Below the pieces are notes generated by a model, which did not search any database, was not told the origin of the DNA, and saw nothing but the letters and a program-made list of their open reading frames with translations. From Chloroflexus aggregans DSM 9485 (GTDB taxonomy: Bacteria; Chloroflexota; Chloroflexia; Chloroflexales; Chloroflexaceae), in the NCBI RefSeq assembly GCF_000021945.1, contig NC_011831.1, positions 2,989,353-3,053,352 of the forward strand: a DNA stretch of 64,000 nt. Direction: 5' to 3'. How positions within the stretch are numbered: the stretch's first letter is position 1; every line of letters starts with the position of its first letter. The position numbers and the translations under genes are program-made. This document shows, one piece after another, positions 38,827 through 46,991 of the stretch.

Positions 38827-39217
38827 GTAGGGGCACGGCACTGCCCCACGAAGGGCAAAAGGGCGTAGGGGCACGGCGCACCGTGCCCCCACGAAGGGCG
38901 AAAGGGCGTAGGGGCACGGCACGCCGTGCCCACGAAGGGCAAAAGGGCGTAGGGGCACGGCACGCCGTGCCCACGAAGGGCGAAAGGGCGTAGGGGCACG
39001 GCGCACCGTGCCCCCACGAAGGGCGAAAGGGCGTAGGGGCACGGCACGCCGTGCCCACGAAGGGCAAAAGGGCGTAGGGGCACGGCACTGCCCCACGAAG
39101 GGCAAAAGGGCGTAGGGGCACGGCACTGCCCCACGAAGGGCAAAAGGGCGTAGGGGCACGGCGCACCGTGCCCCCACGAAGGGCGAAAGGGCGTAGGGGC
39201 ACGGCACGCCGTGCCCC
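38827..39217. repeat. Tandem array of 10 GTAGGGGCACGGC units (38-43 bp)
   Basis: The gap between the convergent pullulanase and htpG genes holds ten units, each a hairpin GTAGGGGCACGGC...CCGTGCCCC followed by ACGAAGGGC(A/G)AAAGGGC. Three unit types differ in the hairpin: A (38 bp, CACTGCCCC), B (43 bp, GCACCGTGCCCCC) and C (41 bp, CACGCCGTGCCC). Their order is A B C C B C A A B C, the last cut short. Reading frames found here on either strand are repeat artefacts. Confidence 0.93.
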
Positions 39218-39230
39218 TTTGCGTTGAGCG

Positions 39231-41117
39231 TTACACAACACCGGCGGCCATTTCCAGCAACCGCAAGATACGCGGAGCCATTGCAGCGGGGTCGCGGTGC
39301 AGCCCCTCGATCAGTAGGGCATTATCGTAGAGCTGCTCGGCGGCCAGCGGGATCAGCGGATCGTTGGGATCGGCGGCGGCGCGGCGGGCCAGCGCTGCGA
39401 TCAATGGGTGCGCCGGGTTCAGTTCCATAATTCGCGGACCGCTCTGGACTTCTTGACCAAGAATCTGCTGGATCCGCTGCATTTCACGGCCAAAAGCTGC
39501 TTCATCGGCGACCAGACGTGCGGGGCTATCGCGCAACACCTTCGAGGCGCGTACCTCTTTCAGCCGTTCGCCCAATGTGGCGGCGATTCGTTCGGCCAGC
39601 GCGGTAAATTGCGTGTCATCAATGACCGGCGTCGGTTGGGTGACCTCACCGGGCAATTCCAGATTGCCCTCGTCGATATTGCGTAGGCGCAACCCTTCGT
39701 ACTCGCGCAAACCCGACAGCATGAAGCCGTCCATCAAGTCGGTGAAGAGGATGACCTCAATATCGCGCGCACGCAACGGATCGAGGTGTGGGCTATTGAG
39801 CGCCGCCTCGCGGCTTGCCGCCATCAGGTAATAAATCTCCTTCTGACCGGGAACCATGCGCTCTTTATAGGTTGCGAGCGTAATCCACTCTTCGCCACTC
39901 TTGGTCGTCTGTACGCGGAGCAGCTTCAGCAGTTCATTGCGATGCTCGTAATCGGTAGCAATACCCTCTTTGATAAAGGGGCCAAACTCCTTCCAGAACG
40001 TGCGATATTTCTCCGGATCGCGTTCGGCCAGGTCGTTCAACTCTTTATGCAAACGACCGGTAAGCGTCTTGCGCAGACGCTGCATCACCGGTGAACCGCC
40101 GGCCGTACCGCTCTGCACGCTCTCGCGCGACACGTTGAGCGGTAGGTCTTCGCTATCGACCACGCCCTCGATAAAGCGGAAGTGGGCCGGCAATAGGTCT
40201 TTGGCTTCTTCGAGGATCAGTACCTTGCGCGAATAGAGCTTGATCTGGCCTTCGATCCGACGTTCGAGAATTCCACGCTCGCGGCGGGATGGGATGTAGA
40301 GAATCGCATGCAGATCAACCGGCGCGTCGGTCGAGATGTGGATATAGCTCAGCGGCGGCTGGCTATCGAGGGTCAGTTGCCGATAGTAGTCGTTATACTC
40401 GTCGGTGGTAACGTCGCGTGGTGCTTTGCGCCAAAGCGCTGTGCGCGCGTTGATCTGGCGGCCATCGAGCATGATGGGGAAGGCGACATAGTTCGAGTGG
40501 CGGCGGACAATCTGCTCGATCCGCCACGGATCGGTGAACTCGGTCGCATCTTCTTTCAGATGGAGGGTAATTGTGGTCCCGCGCCGTTCACGCTCGGCAG
40601 GGCCAACGACAAAGCTATCGCCACCGCTCGATTCCCACATAGCAGCCGGTGCGTCGGGCCGATACGACTGCGAGACGACCGTTACCTTATCTGCGACCAT
40701 GAACACGGAATAAAAACCAACACCGAATTGACCAATGATCTCGCTAGCAGTTTGCTTGGCATTTTCACCCGCCTGCTTGACAAATGCACGAGCTGCCGAC
40801 TGTGCAATCGTACCGAGATGTTCAACCATCTCGTCGGCGGTCATTCCGATACCGGTATCACTGATCGTGAGGGTACGAGCCTCTTTATTCACTTCAATCG
40901 TAATCTGCGGTTCGAGATCGGGGTCACGGACATCGCGATTGGTCAGCATCTCGAACTGCACCCGATTGATTGCATCGGAGGCGTTCGAGATCAATTCGCG
41001 CAAAAAGATTTCGCGGTCGGTATAGAGCGAATGGGCAAGAATGTACAGCACCTGCTGCACTTCGGCCTTAAAGGTATGGGATTGCCGGCCGGTTTCGGTC
41101 AACGGTTCGGTTGTCAT
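39231..41117 (-). CDS. htpG: Chaperone HtpG (Hsp90)
   Basis: A 628-residue ATP-dependent dimeric chaperone of the cytoplasm. The N-terminal GHKL ATPase domain has ELISNASDAINR, the DTGIGMT motif and GQFGVGFYSVFMVAD. The middle domain (about 235-500) contains LYIPSRRERGI and GVVDSEDLPLNVSRE with the catalytic-loop Arg. The C-terminal dimerisation domain ends normally. ATG follows GGGAGG. The 140 bases upstream show no CIRCE-type operator. Confidence 0.97.
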   Translation of the reverse strand: MTTEPLTETGRQSHTFKAEVQQVLYILAHSLYTDREIFLRELISNASDAINRVQFEMLTNRDVRDPDLEPQITIEVNKEARTLTISDTGIGMTADEMVEHLGTIAQSAARAFVKQAGENAKQTASEIIGQFGVGFYSVFMVADKVTVVSQSYRPDAPAAMWESSGGDSFVVGPAERERRGTTITLHLKEDATEFTDPWRIEQIVRRHSNYVAFPIMLDGRQINARTALWRKAPRDVTTDEYNDYYRQLTLDSQPPLSYIHISTDAPVDLHAILYIPSRRERGILERRIEGQIKLYSRKVLILEEAKDLLPAHFRFIEGVVDSEDLPLNVSRESVQSGTAGGSPVMQRLRKTLTGRLHKELNDLAERDPEKYRTFWKEFGPFIKEGIATDYEHRNELLKLLRVQTTKSGEEWITLATYKERMVPGQKEIYYLMAASREAALNSPHLDPLRARDIEVILFTDLMDGFMLSGLREYEGLRLRNIDEGNLELPGEVTQPTPVIDDTQFTALAERIAATLGERLKEVRASKVLRDSPARLVADEAAFGREMQRIQQILGQEVQSGPRIMELNPAHPLIAALARRAAADPNDPLIPLAAEQLYDNALLIEGLHRDPAAMAPRILRLLEMAAGVV

Positions 41118-41260
41118 AGACCTCCCTCGCTATTCCTGAGCGATGCAAGCGCATTGGCAAGCGGAAACAGCGCCAAGCGCACAACACCCAATGCACTACC
41201 ATGCATTGTAATCACTCAGCCGGCGTTTGATCGTTAGAGAGATGTTGGAAATCTGCCCGC

Positions 41261-42322
41261 TCAGCCGCCTAATTCCGACATCCCGCGCAGGGTTGGTTTC
41301 ACGCCTTCGGGGAGGCCGTGGCCCCATGGCTTGATATAAACGGCGTGGCGAATAATTTGCTCAATCTCGTCGACAGAGGCCCCACTACGGACTGCCGCAC
41401 GCAAATCGACCTCATCGTCGCGGAGGAGGCACAGGTGCAATCGACCATCCGCAGTTAGACGCATCCGGTTACAGGTTGCGCAGAAGGGATCGCTCACACT
41501 CGAAATAAAGCCGATCACCCCCTTGGCGCCGGGCAACCGGTAGGTGCGAGCCGGGTCACTCGGCGCATGGCCAATCTCCTCGAGCGGACCGTAACACTGT
41601 TCAAGGCGAGCGATCAGCTCGGCGCTGGTGACAATCCCCTCTTCGGCTAAACCCGCTACACCGGTGAGCGGCATCACCTCGATAAAGCGAAACTCCCATG
41701 GCCGGTTGAGGGTCAGGCCGGCGAGCCGCACCACCTCTTCATCATTCATCCCGCGCACCACTACGGCGTTTAGCTTGATCGGGTGGAGACCGGCAGCATC
41801 GGCTGCCTCGATCCCGGCCCACACCTCATCAAGATTACCACCGCGGGTCATCATACGAAACTTCACCGGATCGAGCGTATCAATGCTAATGTTGACGCGA
41901 TCCAACCCAGCCTCGCGCAGCGATTGGGCCAGCTTGCGCAGGCGAAGCGCATTCGTCGTCATTGCGATGTGCTCAATCCCGGGAATACGTTTCAGTTCGC
42001 GCACCAGATTCACCAGATCGTGACGCAGGGTCGGTTCACCGCCGGTCAGGCGCAGCTTGCGGAAGCCAGCGCGGGCCGCAGCGCTGATCACGAGCAGCAA
42101 CTCATCGTTGGTGAGTAATTCGGGGCGGGGGGCGAACTGCATCCCGACCGCGGGCATGCAATAGACGCAGCGCATATTGCAGCGGTCGGTGAGTGAGACG
42201 CGCAGGTAATCAATTCGGCGGCCATACTGATCAAGCGCCGGCGTATCGGTCGGATAGCGTGGATGACGGGCAGGCTCGTAAAACATGATCGGGGTCGTAC
42301 CGGAGAGCGGGTTGGCGGCCAT
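41261..42322 (-). CDS. moaA: GTP 3',8-cyclase (molybdenum cofactor biosynthesis)
   Basis: A 353-residue radical-SAM enzyme for the first step of molybdopterin synthesis. The N-terminal [4Fe-4S] site is CNMRCVYC after YLRVSLTDR. The glycine-rich SAM motif is KLRLTGGEPTLR. The second cluster is in DPFCATCNRMRLTADG and the following LHLCL. It ends in Gly-Gly as MoaA should. The ATG at 42320-42322 follows GAGGTG. No other moa or mob gene is near; it is 72 bases downstream of the Mrp gene on the same strand, and Mrp may supply its clusters (inference). Confidence 0.94.
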   Translation of the reverse strand: MAANPLSGTTPIMFYEPARHPRYPTDTPALDQYGRRIDYLRVSLTDRCNMRCVYCMPAVGMQFAPRPELLTNDELLLVISAAARAGFRKLRLTGGEPTLRHDLVNLVRELKRIPGIEHIAMTTNALRLRKLAQSLREAGLDRVNISIDTLDPVKFRMMTRGGNLDEVWAGIEAADAAGLHPIKLNAVVVRGMNDEEVVRLAGLTLNRPWEFRFIEVMPLTGVAGLAEEGIVTSAELIARLEQCYGPLEEIGHAPSDPARTYRLPGAKGVIGFISSVSDPFCATCNRMRLTADGRLHLCLLRDDEVDLRAAVRSGASVDEIEQIIRHAVYIKPWGHGLPEGVKPTLRGMSELGG

Positions 42323-42394
42323 GCATACACCTCATTGTGAAAACCGTAAAGGCAGTAAACCGTATTACCGTGCGCCCTTGCAGACAAATACCAA

Positions 42395-43489
42395 CTACCC
42401 TGTTGCGTACTGCAACACCGAAATCCGGGCCGCGACCTGGCGGGCTAGCTCACGGAACAGTTCAGCGTAGGCATCGGGAGCATCGCTAATCACAGCCGGT
42501 TGGCCGGTATCACCACCCTCACGCACACTCATACCGAGCGGAATCTGGCCGAGCAACGGTACTCCCAACCGGCGGGCAAGCCGTTCGGCGCCGCCGCTAC
42601 CGAAGATATTGTAGCGCTTACCGGTATCAGGGGCAACAAAATAGGCCATATTTTCAACAATACCGAGCAATGGTACGTTCACCTTGCGGAACATCTCCAT
42701 CGCCTTGATCACATCGATCGTCGCCACCTGCTGGGGTGTGGTCACGATCAGCGCACCGGTCAGCGGCAGGCTTTGGGCAAGGGTCAGGGCCACATCGCCA
42801 GTGCCGGGAGGCATATCGATAATCAAGTAATCGAGCGGCGCCCACGCCACTTGATAGAGGAACTGGCGCAGCAACTGGCTAACCATCGGCCCACGCCAGA
42901 TCACCGGTTGCGACTCATCGATCAAAAAGCCGACCGACATCACCTTAATGCCGTGGTTGGTCAGTGGGAGCATCATCGGTTGGCCATTGGCATCACTGAC
43001 GGCAGCCGGTTGACCGTGTATACCCAACATCAGTGGCAAGCTCGGCCCAAAGACATCGGCGTCGAGCAACCCAACCTGTGCCCCCATCTGGGCGAGTGCC
43101 ACGGCCAGATTAGCCGCCACCGTGCTCTTGCCAACCCCACCCTTACCGGCGGCCACTGCAAGCACATTCGCAACACCGGGAATAGCTGCTTGTTCAGGAA
43201 TACCGGCCGGACGGCGGACATTGGCGGTGAAATCGACATTCACCTCTTTCACGCCAGGAACGGCGCTGACCGCTGCGACAATATCGTTGCGAATCTGATC
43301 TTTAAGCGGGCAAGCCGGTGTTGTCAGTTCGATAGTACAGCGCACAATACCGTCACAAATCGCGATATGCTTCACCATCTGGCGTGAGACCAGATCACCA
43401 CCCAACTCTGGCTCTTGCACCTGCCGCAACGCAGCCAAAATCTGCTCTTCGGTCACCTGGACCGGTTGGTTACTTGAAAAGAGACCCAT
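42395..43489 (-). CDS. Mrp/ApbC-type P-loop ATPase with N-terminal MIP18 domain
   Basis: A 364-residue iron-sulfur cluster carrier candidate. Residues 10-90 are a MIP18/DUF59 domain (EEQILAALRQVQEPELGGDL) with a conserved Cys in TPACPLKDQIR. The ATPase has the deviant Walker A AAGKGGVGKSTVAANLA, LLDADVFGPSLP and YLIIDMPPGTGDVALTL. The C-terminal CxxC that bridges a cluster in classic ApbC is absent: the place reads YFVAPDTGKRYNIFG. A perfect TATAAT is at 43527-43532 on the minus strand. It is divergent from a SufR-like regulator. Confidence 0.9.
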   Translation of the reverse strand: MGLFSSNQPVQVTEEQILAALRQVQEPELGGDLVSRQMVKHIAICDGIVRCTIELTTPACPLKDQIRNDIVAAVSAVPGVKEVNVDFTANVRRPAGIPEQAAIPGVANVLAVAAGKGGVGKSTVAANLAVALAQMGAQVGLLDADVFGPSLPLMLGIHGQPAAVSDANGQPMMLPLTNHGIKVMSVGFLIDESQPVIWRGPMVSQLLRQFLYQVAWAPLDYLIIDMPPGTGDVALTLAQSLPLTGALIVTTPQQVATIDVIKAMEMFRKVNVPLLGIVENMAYFVAPDTGKRYNIFGSGGAERLARRLGVPLLGQIPLGMSVREGGDTGQPAVISDAPDAYAELFRELARQVAARISVLQYATG

Positions 43490-43587
43490 TGCTCTGCTCC
43501 ATGTAATTGACTACGAGTCTCTTAGCATTATACCAGAGAATTACGAAAGGATGACGTTACTAAAGTCACAGACAGCAATTATCTTGC

Positions 43588-43616
43588 TTGACAGGGTGTA
43601 GCGCGATTGTTATACT
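43588..43616 (+). promoter_or_regulatory. Promoter of the SufR-like regulator gene
   Basis: Perfect TTGACA (43588-43593), 17-base spacer, TATACT (43611-43616). The short ATTC-GATA-GAAT palindrome just downstream (43629-43640) lies at the expected start of the transcript and could be an autoregulatory site. Confidence 0.82.
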
Positions 43617-43667
43617 CACCATAAGATTATTCGATAGAATCATATTCGTAAAGTGGTGACATCGACC

Positions 43668-44303
43668 ATGCACAAGGTTGAGCGCAGAGAACAGGGAGCG
43701 ACACGGCGCAGCATCTTGCAGCTCCTGCGCCGGCATGGGCAGATGAGTGCGGTAGAACTAAGTGCTGCACTTGACATCGGGGCTGTTGGGATTCGCCAAC
43801 ACCTTGCCGCACTCGAGCGCGAGGGTCTCGTCTACATTTGTGGTCTGCGCCGAAACGTAGGTCGTCCGGCGCATCTCTATGCGCTCACCGAGCGCGCAGA
43901 ACGTTTTTTTCCCAAACACTACGAACGTTTGGTCTGCGAGCTGTTCGAGAGTGTAGCCGCGATGGGTGGTGAGGTTGCGGTGCAGCAGGTGCTGGAACAG
44001 CGACGAAACGCCTTAAACGCCACCCTTGCCCCCCAACTTGCCGGTAAGTCGCGGGCGACGCAAGTTGCGATCTTGGCCGAGCAGCTTGCCGAACAGGGGT
44101 ATATGTGCGAATGCGAACAGCTTGAGAACGGCGATCTTTTGATGACGCAGTACAATTGCCCCTTCGATTGTGTTGCTCGTCGTTTCCCTCAGATTTGCGA
44201 TCAAGAACTACGCCTCTACGAAGACCTACTTGCCACACCGATCGAGCGTGATATGACGATTGCCGAGGGTGGGCATTGTTGCCGCTATCGTATTCCGGGG
44301 TAG
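43668..44303 (+). CDS. SufR-like iron-sulfur transcription regulator
   Basis: About 211 residues. The N-terminal winged helix-turn-helix (RRSILQLLRRHGQMSAVELS, then VGIRQHLAALEREGLVYI) is of the DeoR/ArsR type. The C-terminal half carries the cysteines typical of SufR: MCECEQLENGDL, YNCPFDCVARRFPQICDQE and GGHCCRYRI. It has more cysteines than the minimal four. The start is uncertain: two GTG codons at 43653 and 43656 are in frame, all with weak ribosome sites. By family it would sense Fe-S or redox status and repress cluster assembly genes; superoxide dismutase lies 93 bases downstream and an Mrp gene is divergent. Confidence 0.85.
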   Translation: MHKVERREQGATRRSILQLLRRHGQMSAVELSAALDIGAVGIRQHLAALEREGLVYICGLRRNVGRPAHLYALTERAERFFPKHYERLVCELFESVAAMGGEVAVQQVLEQRRNALNATLAPQLAGKSRATQVAILAEQLAEQGYMCECEQLENGDLLMTQYNCPFDCVARRFPQICDQELRLYEDLLATPIERDMTIAEGGHCCRYRIPG

Positions 44304-44348
44304 CATTAGTTTGATAATTCGCGGTACAATAGAAGAGCGCAAGAGAAG

Positions 44349-44368
44349 ACGGCCAAGGGTGGCCGTCG
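44349..44368 (+). terminator. 8-bp hairpin between the regulator and sod
   Basis: GACGGCCA (44349-44356), loop AGGG, TGGCCGTC (44361-44368), followed by GTTGTTTG. It could end the regulator transcript or sit in the sod leader: a TACAAT -10 candidate lies just upstream at 44325-44330. Confidence 0.5.
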
Positions 44369-44396
44369 TTGTTTGAAAGTGCCACGGAGGTATTTC

Positions 44397-45011
44397 ATGG
44401 CGTTTGAAGTTCCACCGCTCCCTTACGACTACAACGCACTAGAGCCGTACATTGACGAAGCGACGATGCATTATCACCACGATAATCACCATCAGACCTA
44501 CGTCACCAACCTCAATAACGCCTTGGCCAACTACCCCGATTTGCAGGGCAAGACGATCGAAGAGCTGCTGAGCAATTTGGAAGCCATTCCCGAAGCCATC
44601 CGCACCGCGGTGCGCAACAACGGCGGCGGGCATTGGAACCACACCTTTTTCTGGGAGATTATGGCGCCGAACGCTGGTGGCGCGCCGGAAGGCGAGCTGG
44701 CCGCTGCGATTGACGCTGCCTTCGGCAGCTTCGATGCCTTCAAAGAGAAGTTCAAGGCGGCGGCGCTTGGTCGGTTTGGTTCGGGTTGGGCATGGCTGAT
44801 CACCGATAAAGACGGTAACCTGAGCATTATGAGCACGCCCAACCAGGACAACCCGTTGATGGAGGGCAAGACGGCCATTCTCGGCATTGATGTCTGGGAG
44901 CATGCCTACTATCTGAAGTACCAGTACAAACGGGCCGCCTACGTCGATGCGTGGTGGAACGTGGTGAATTGGGCGAAGGTAGCCGAGCATTACGCGGCAG
45001 CAAAAGGGTAA
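44397..45011 (+). CDS. Superoxide dismutase, Fe/Mn family, Mn-like
   Basis: A 204-residue cytoplasmic enzyme that converts superoxide to H2O2 and O2. Metal ligands are the His in [16 protein letters not shown], the His in [14 protein letters not shown], and Asp and His in [15 protein letters not shown]. The Gln in TPNQDNPLM is the position usual in Mn or cambialistic enzymes. There is no signal peptide. ATG follows GGAGG; an upstream frame extension (eight residues) is not conserved. Iron use cannot be excluded from sequence. Confidence 0.95.
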   Translation: MAFEVPPLPYDYNALEPYIDEATMHYHHDNHHQTYVTNLNNALANYPDLQGKTIEELLSNLEAIPEAIRTAVRNNGGGHWNHTFFWEIMAPNAGGAPEGELAAAIDAAFGSFDAFKEKFKAAALGRFGSGWAWLITDKDGNLSIMSTPNQDNPLMEGKTAILGIDVWEHAYYLKYQYKRAAYVDAWWNVVNWAKVAEHYAAAKG

Positions 45012-45020
45012 AGAATGCGT

Positions 45021-45045
45021 AGGGGCGGAGAAAATCTCCGCCCCT
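45021..45045 (+). terminator. Hairpin terminator / REP-like element after sod
   Basis: AGGGGCGGAGA (45021-45031), loop AAA, TCTCCGCCCCT (45035-45045), 10 bases past the sod stop, preceded by GT as in the other GTAGGGGC hairpins. The remaining gap to 45351 is AT-richer and holds a TATACT at about 45266 without a well-spaced -35; no gene is seen. Confidence 0.75.
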
Positions 45046-45351
45046 GTTGGTGAGTGCGGTACGCTCCTGTTGATTCCAACGGTCTGTGGGAGGGTTGAAG
45101 GTGTCAGATCAGTTTTCGATAGGATGAATGTGATTGTGTAGGGGGTGAGGGGTAAATAAAGGATGATTCGTTGGGTGTCAGTTATGTAGAACTGTTCTGT
45201 ACATCGTGAAGAGCAAGGCTTGAATCAGGATTTCGGTGATCGCCTTGTAAAATGTCTATTTGTATGCCGTTATACTACCGAACTTCAAACCGATTGGATC
45301 AAAGATAGCAATTGTTCCAAGACAAATTACTCATGATAGACTGGGCAGGCT

Positions 45352-46530
45352 ATGCGAATTCTGCAAATTCATAATGATTACCGCGAACCTGGCGGCGAGA
45401 CTGCTGTATACCGTGCTGAGGTAGCTTTGTTGCAACGGCATGGTCATCAGGTGCTTACTTGGCAGCGCGACAATACTGAGATATTCACTTACAATCTGTA
45501 TCAGAAGTCGGCTTTCCTGGTAAATACCATCTATAACCGGCAAGTTTACTATAACTTGCAAGCTTTTGTGCGTGATAAACGGCCCGATGTGGCGCATGTT
45601 CATAATGTCTTTCCCTTGATTTCGCCCTCGGTGTATCGAGCATTGCGAAAACTTGGCATTCCGATTGTGCAAACTGTTCATAACTATCGTTTTCTCTGTC
45701 CGAATGCTCTCTTCTATACTCATGGACAGATTTGTGAGCGCTGTAAATATGGTAATACCCTTCATGCCGTTCGCTGGCAATGTTACCGTAAGAGTTATGC
45801 GCTCAGCGCGTTGTATGCTGTGACCATTGGCTTGCACCGGCGTTGGGGAACTTTTGAGATGATTGATCGATTCATTGTGCTAACTCCATTTGTGGGTCAG
45901 AAACTGATAGAAGCCGGTTTCACCTCTGCAAATAAAATTAATGTCTTAGGGAACTTTTTACCCGATCCCCTACCAGCTCCGGGATCGTTTGAGCATCGTG
46001 AACCCTATGTTGTTTATCTTGGACGGTTATCACCAGAAAAGGGAGTGAATGTTTTACTCGATGCACTAGTAGATTTATCGGAGATAAAGTTAAAGATTGC
46101 CGGTGATGGGCCTCAAAAAGAAGCTCTGCAAACAAAGGTTCAGAAACAAGGTCTTCAAGTCGATTTTCTTGGGCATGTAACGGGAGAAAAAAAGTCTGAA
46201 TTACTGCGCAGGGCCATGGTAGCAGTTGTGCCTTCGGTATGTTATGAAACCTTCTCGTTGGCTGCCATAGAAAGTATGGCATCTGGCACTCCAGTCGTGG
46301 CTTCTGATGCAGGATCACTACCGTTCGTCGTGGAAGGCGGCAAGAGTGGTGTCCTATTTCGGGCCGGTGATAGTCAGGATTTGCAGCGAAAACTCGCTTG
46401 GTTGTTAGCGCATCCACAAAAGGCATTGGCGATGGGGTATTATGCTCGCAGGGTCGTTGAGCAACGTTATTCTGCTTCAGCACACTATAATGCTCTTATG
46501 GAGATTTATAATTCGGTGATAAAGGGCTAA
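45352..46530 (+). CDS. GT4-family glycosyltransferase in AT-richer DNA
   Basis: A 392-residue GT-B transferase. It opens MRILQIHNDYREPGGETAVY, a start common among capsule and exopolysaccharide GT4 enzymes. A Cys-containing segment follows (NYRFLCPNALFYTHGQICERC). The donor domain has YLGRLSPEKGVNVLLDALVD and the site AIESMASGTPVVASDAGSLP, with IVG-type loops. No transmembrane segment is seen. The DNA is clearly AT-richer than neighbours and its codons use more A/T at third positions, suggesting acquisition by transfer. The ribosome site (GGGCAGG) is weak. Confidence 0.88.
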   Translation: MRILQIHNDYREPGGETAVYRAEVALLQRHGHQVLTWQRDNTEIFTYNLYQKSAFLVNTIYNRQVYYNLQAFVRDKRPDVAHVHNVFPLISPSVYRALRKLGIPIVQTVHNYRFLCPNALFYTHGQICERCKYGNTLHAVRWQCYRKSYALSALYAVTIGLHRRWGTFEMIDRFIVLTPFVGQKLIEAGFTSANKINVLGNFLPDPLPAPGSFEHREPYVVYLGRLSPEKGVNVLLDALVDLSEIKLKIAGDGPQKEALQTKVQKQGLQVDFLGHVTGEKKSELLRRAMVAVVPSVCYETFSLAAIESMASGTPVVASDAGSLPFVVEGGKSGVLFRAGDSQDLQRKLAWLLAHPQKALAMGYYARRVVEQRYSASAHYNALMEIYNSVIKG

Positions 46531-46613
46531 AGATACAATTCGATATTCTAACAGCGATTATGCAGAAATTATTAGATGTCGTTATTTTCTGTTCATATTG
46601 CTGTCTTTTTAAT

Positions 46614-46721
46614 ATGTTTTGCTGGACTAAAGTGACCGAGGTCAATTTTCTTGATGAGTCGGCTTGTCTGGCTCGAGGATTATTTATTGTGGCAGAGGGT
46701 AAGATTCCTCCCTACTCTTAA
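46614..46721 (+). pseudogene. Possible remnant of a membrane glycosyltransferase
   Basis: The 460-base gap after the glycosyltransferase has no intact gene. A 35-codon stretch reads DESACLARGLFIVAEGKIPP near its end, which resembles the early-periplasmic motif of GT39-type membrane transferases (Asp-Glu, then Ala-Arg-x-Leu, then Gly-x-x-Pro-Pro-Tyr). No ribosome site precedes it and the frame closes at once. A decayed fragment is plausible but the match is short. Confidence 0.25.
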
Positions 46722-46920
46722 TATGCCTGGTGATGCGGTGCGTGCGATCAGTTATTGGTTCCTAAAGGATCATCCTTTAGCGATGAACTGATCTAGTCGA
46801 TTCACGCAGCAAAGCCGTGATCTATCTTATCTCTCTTGGCATTGGGTGATACGGTGTGGCGTGTCACTGTTAACAGGTGGCAATCGTTTATTGGCGCATA
46901 CGACTCCATCAAAAAACGGT

Positions 46921-46941
46921 GGGCGGGTAAAAAACCCGCCC
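46921..46941 (-). terminator. Terminator of the lipoprotein gene
   Basis: GGGCGGGT (46921-46928) and ACCCGCCC (46934-46941) around an A-rich loop, 51 bases past the lipoprotein stop. It belongs to the GGGCGGG dispersed hairpin family. Confidence 0.65.
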
Positions 46942-46991
46942 TCCTTCGTTGTCACCTGACTAAGCTATAACGGCGTGGAGATGACTACATC

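Noticed and set aside
38499-39207. Long minus-strand frames over the 38.8-kb array
   Set aside because: They arise from the 38-43 bp units and run into the opposite strand of the pullulanase gene.
40308-41237. 309-codon plus-strand frame opposite htpG
   Set aside because: Antisense shadow of a conserved chaperone gene.
41118-41260. CIRCE or other heat-shock operator upstream of htpG
   Set aside because: No TTAGCACTC-N9-GAGTGCTAA-like palindrome was found.
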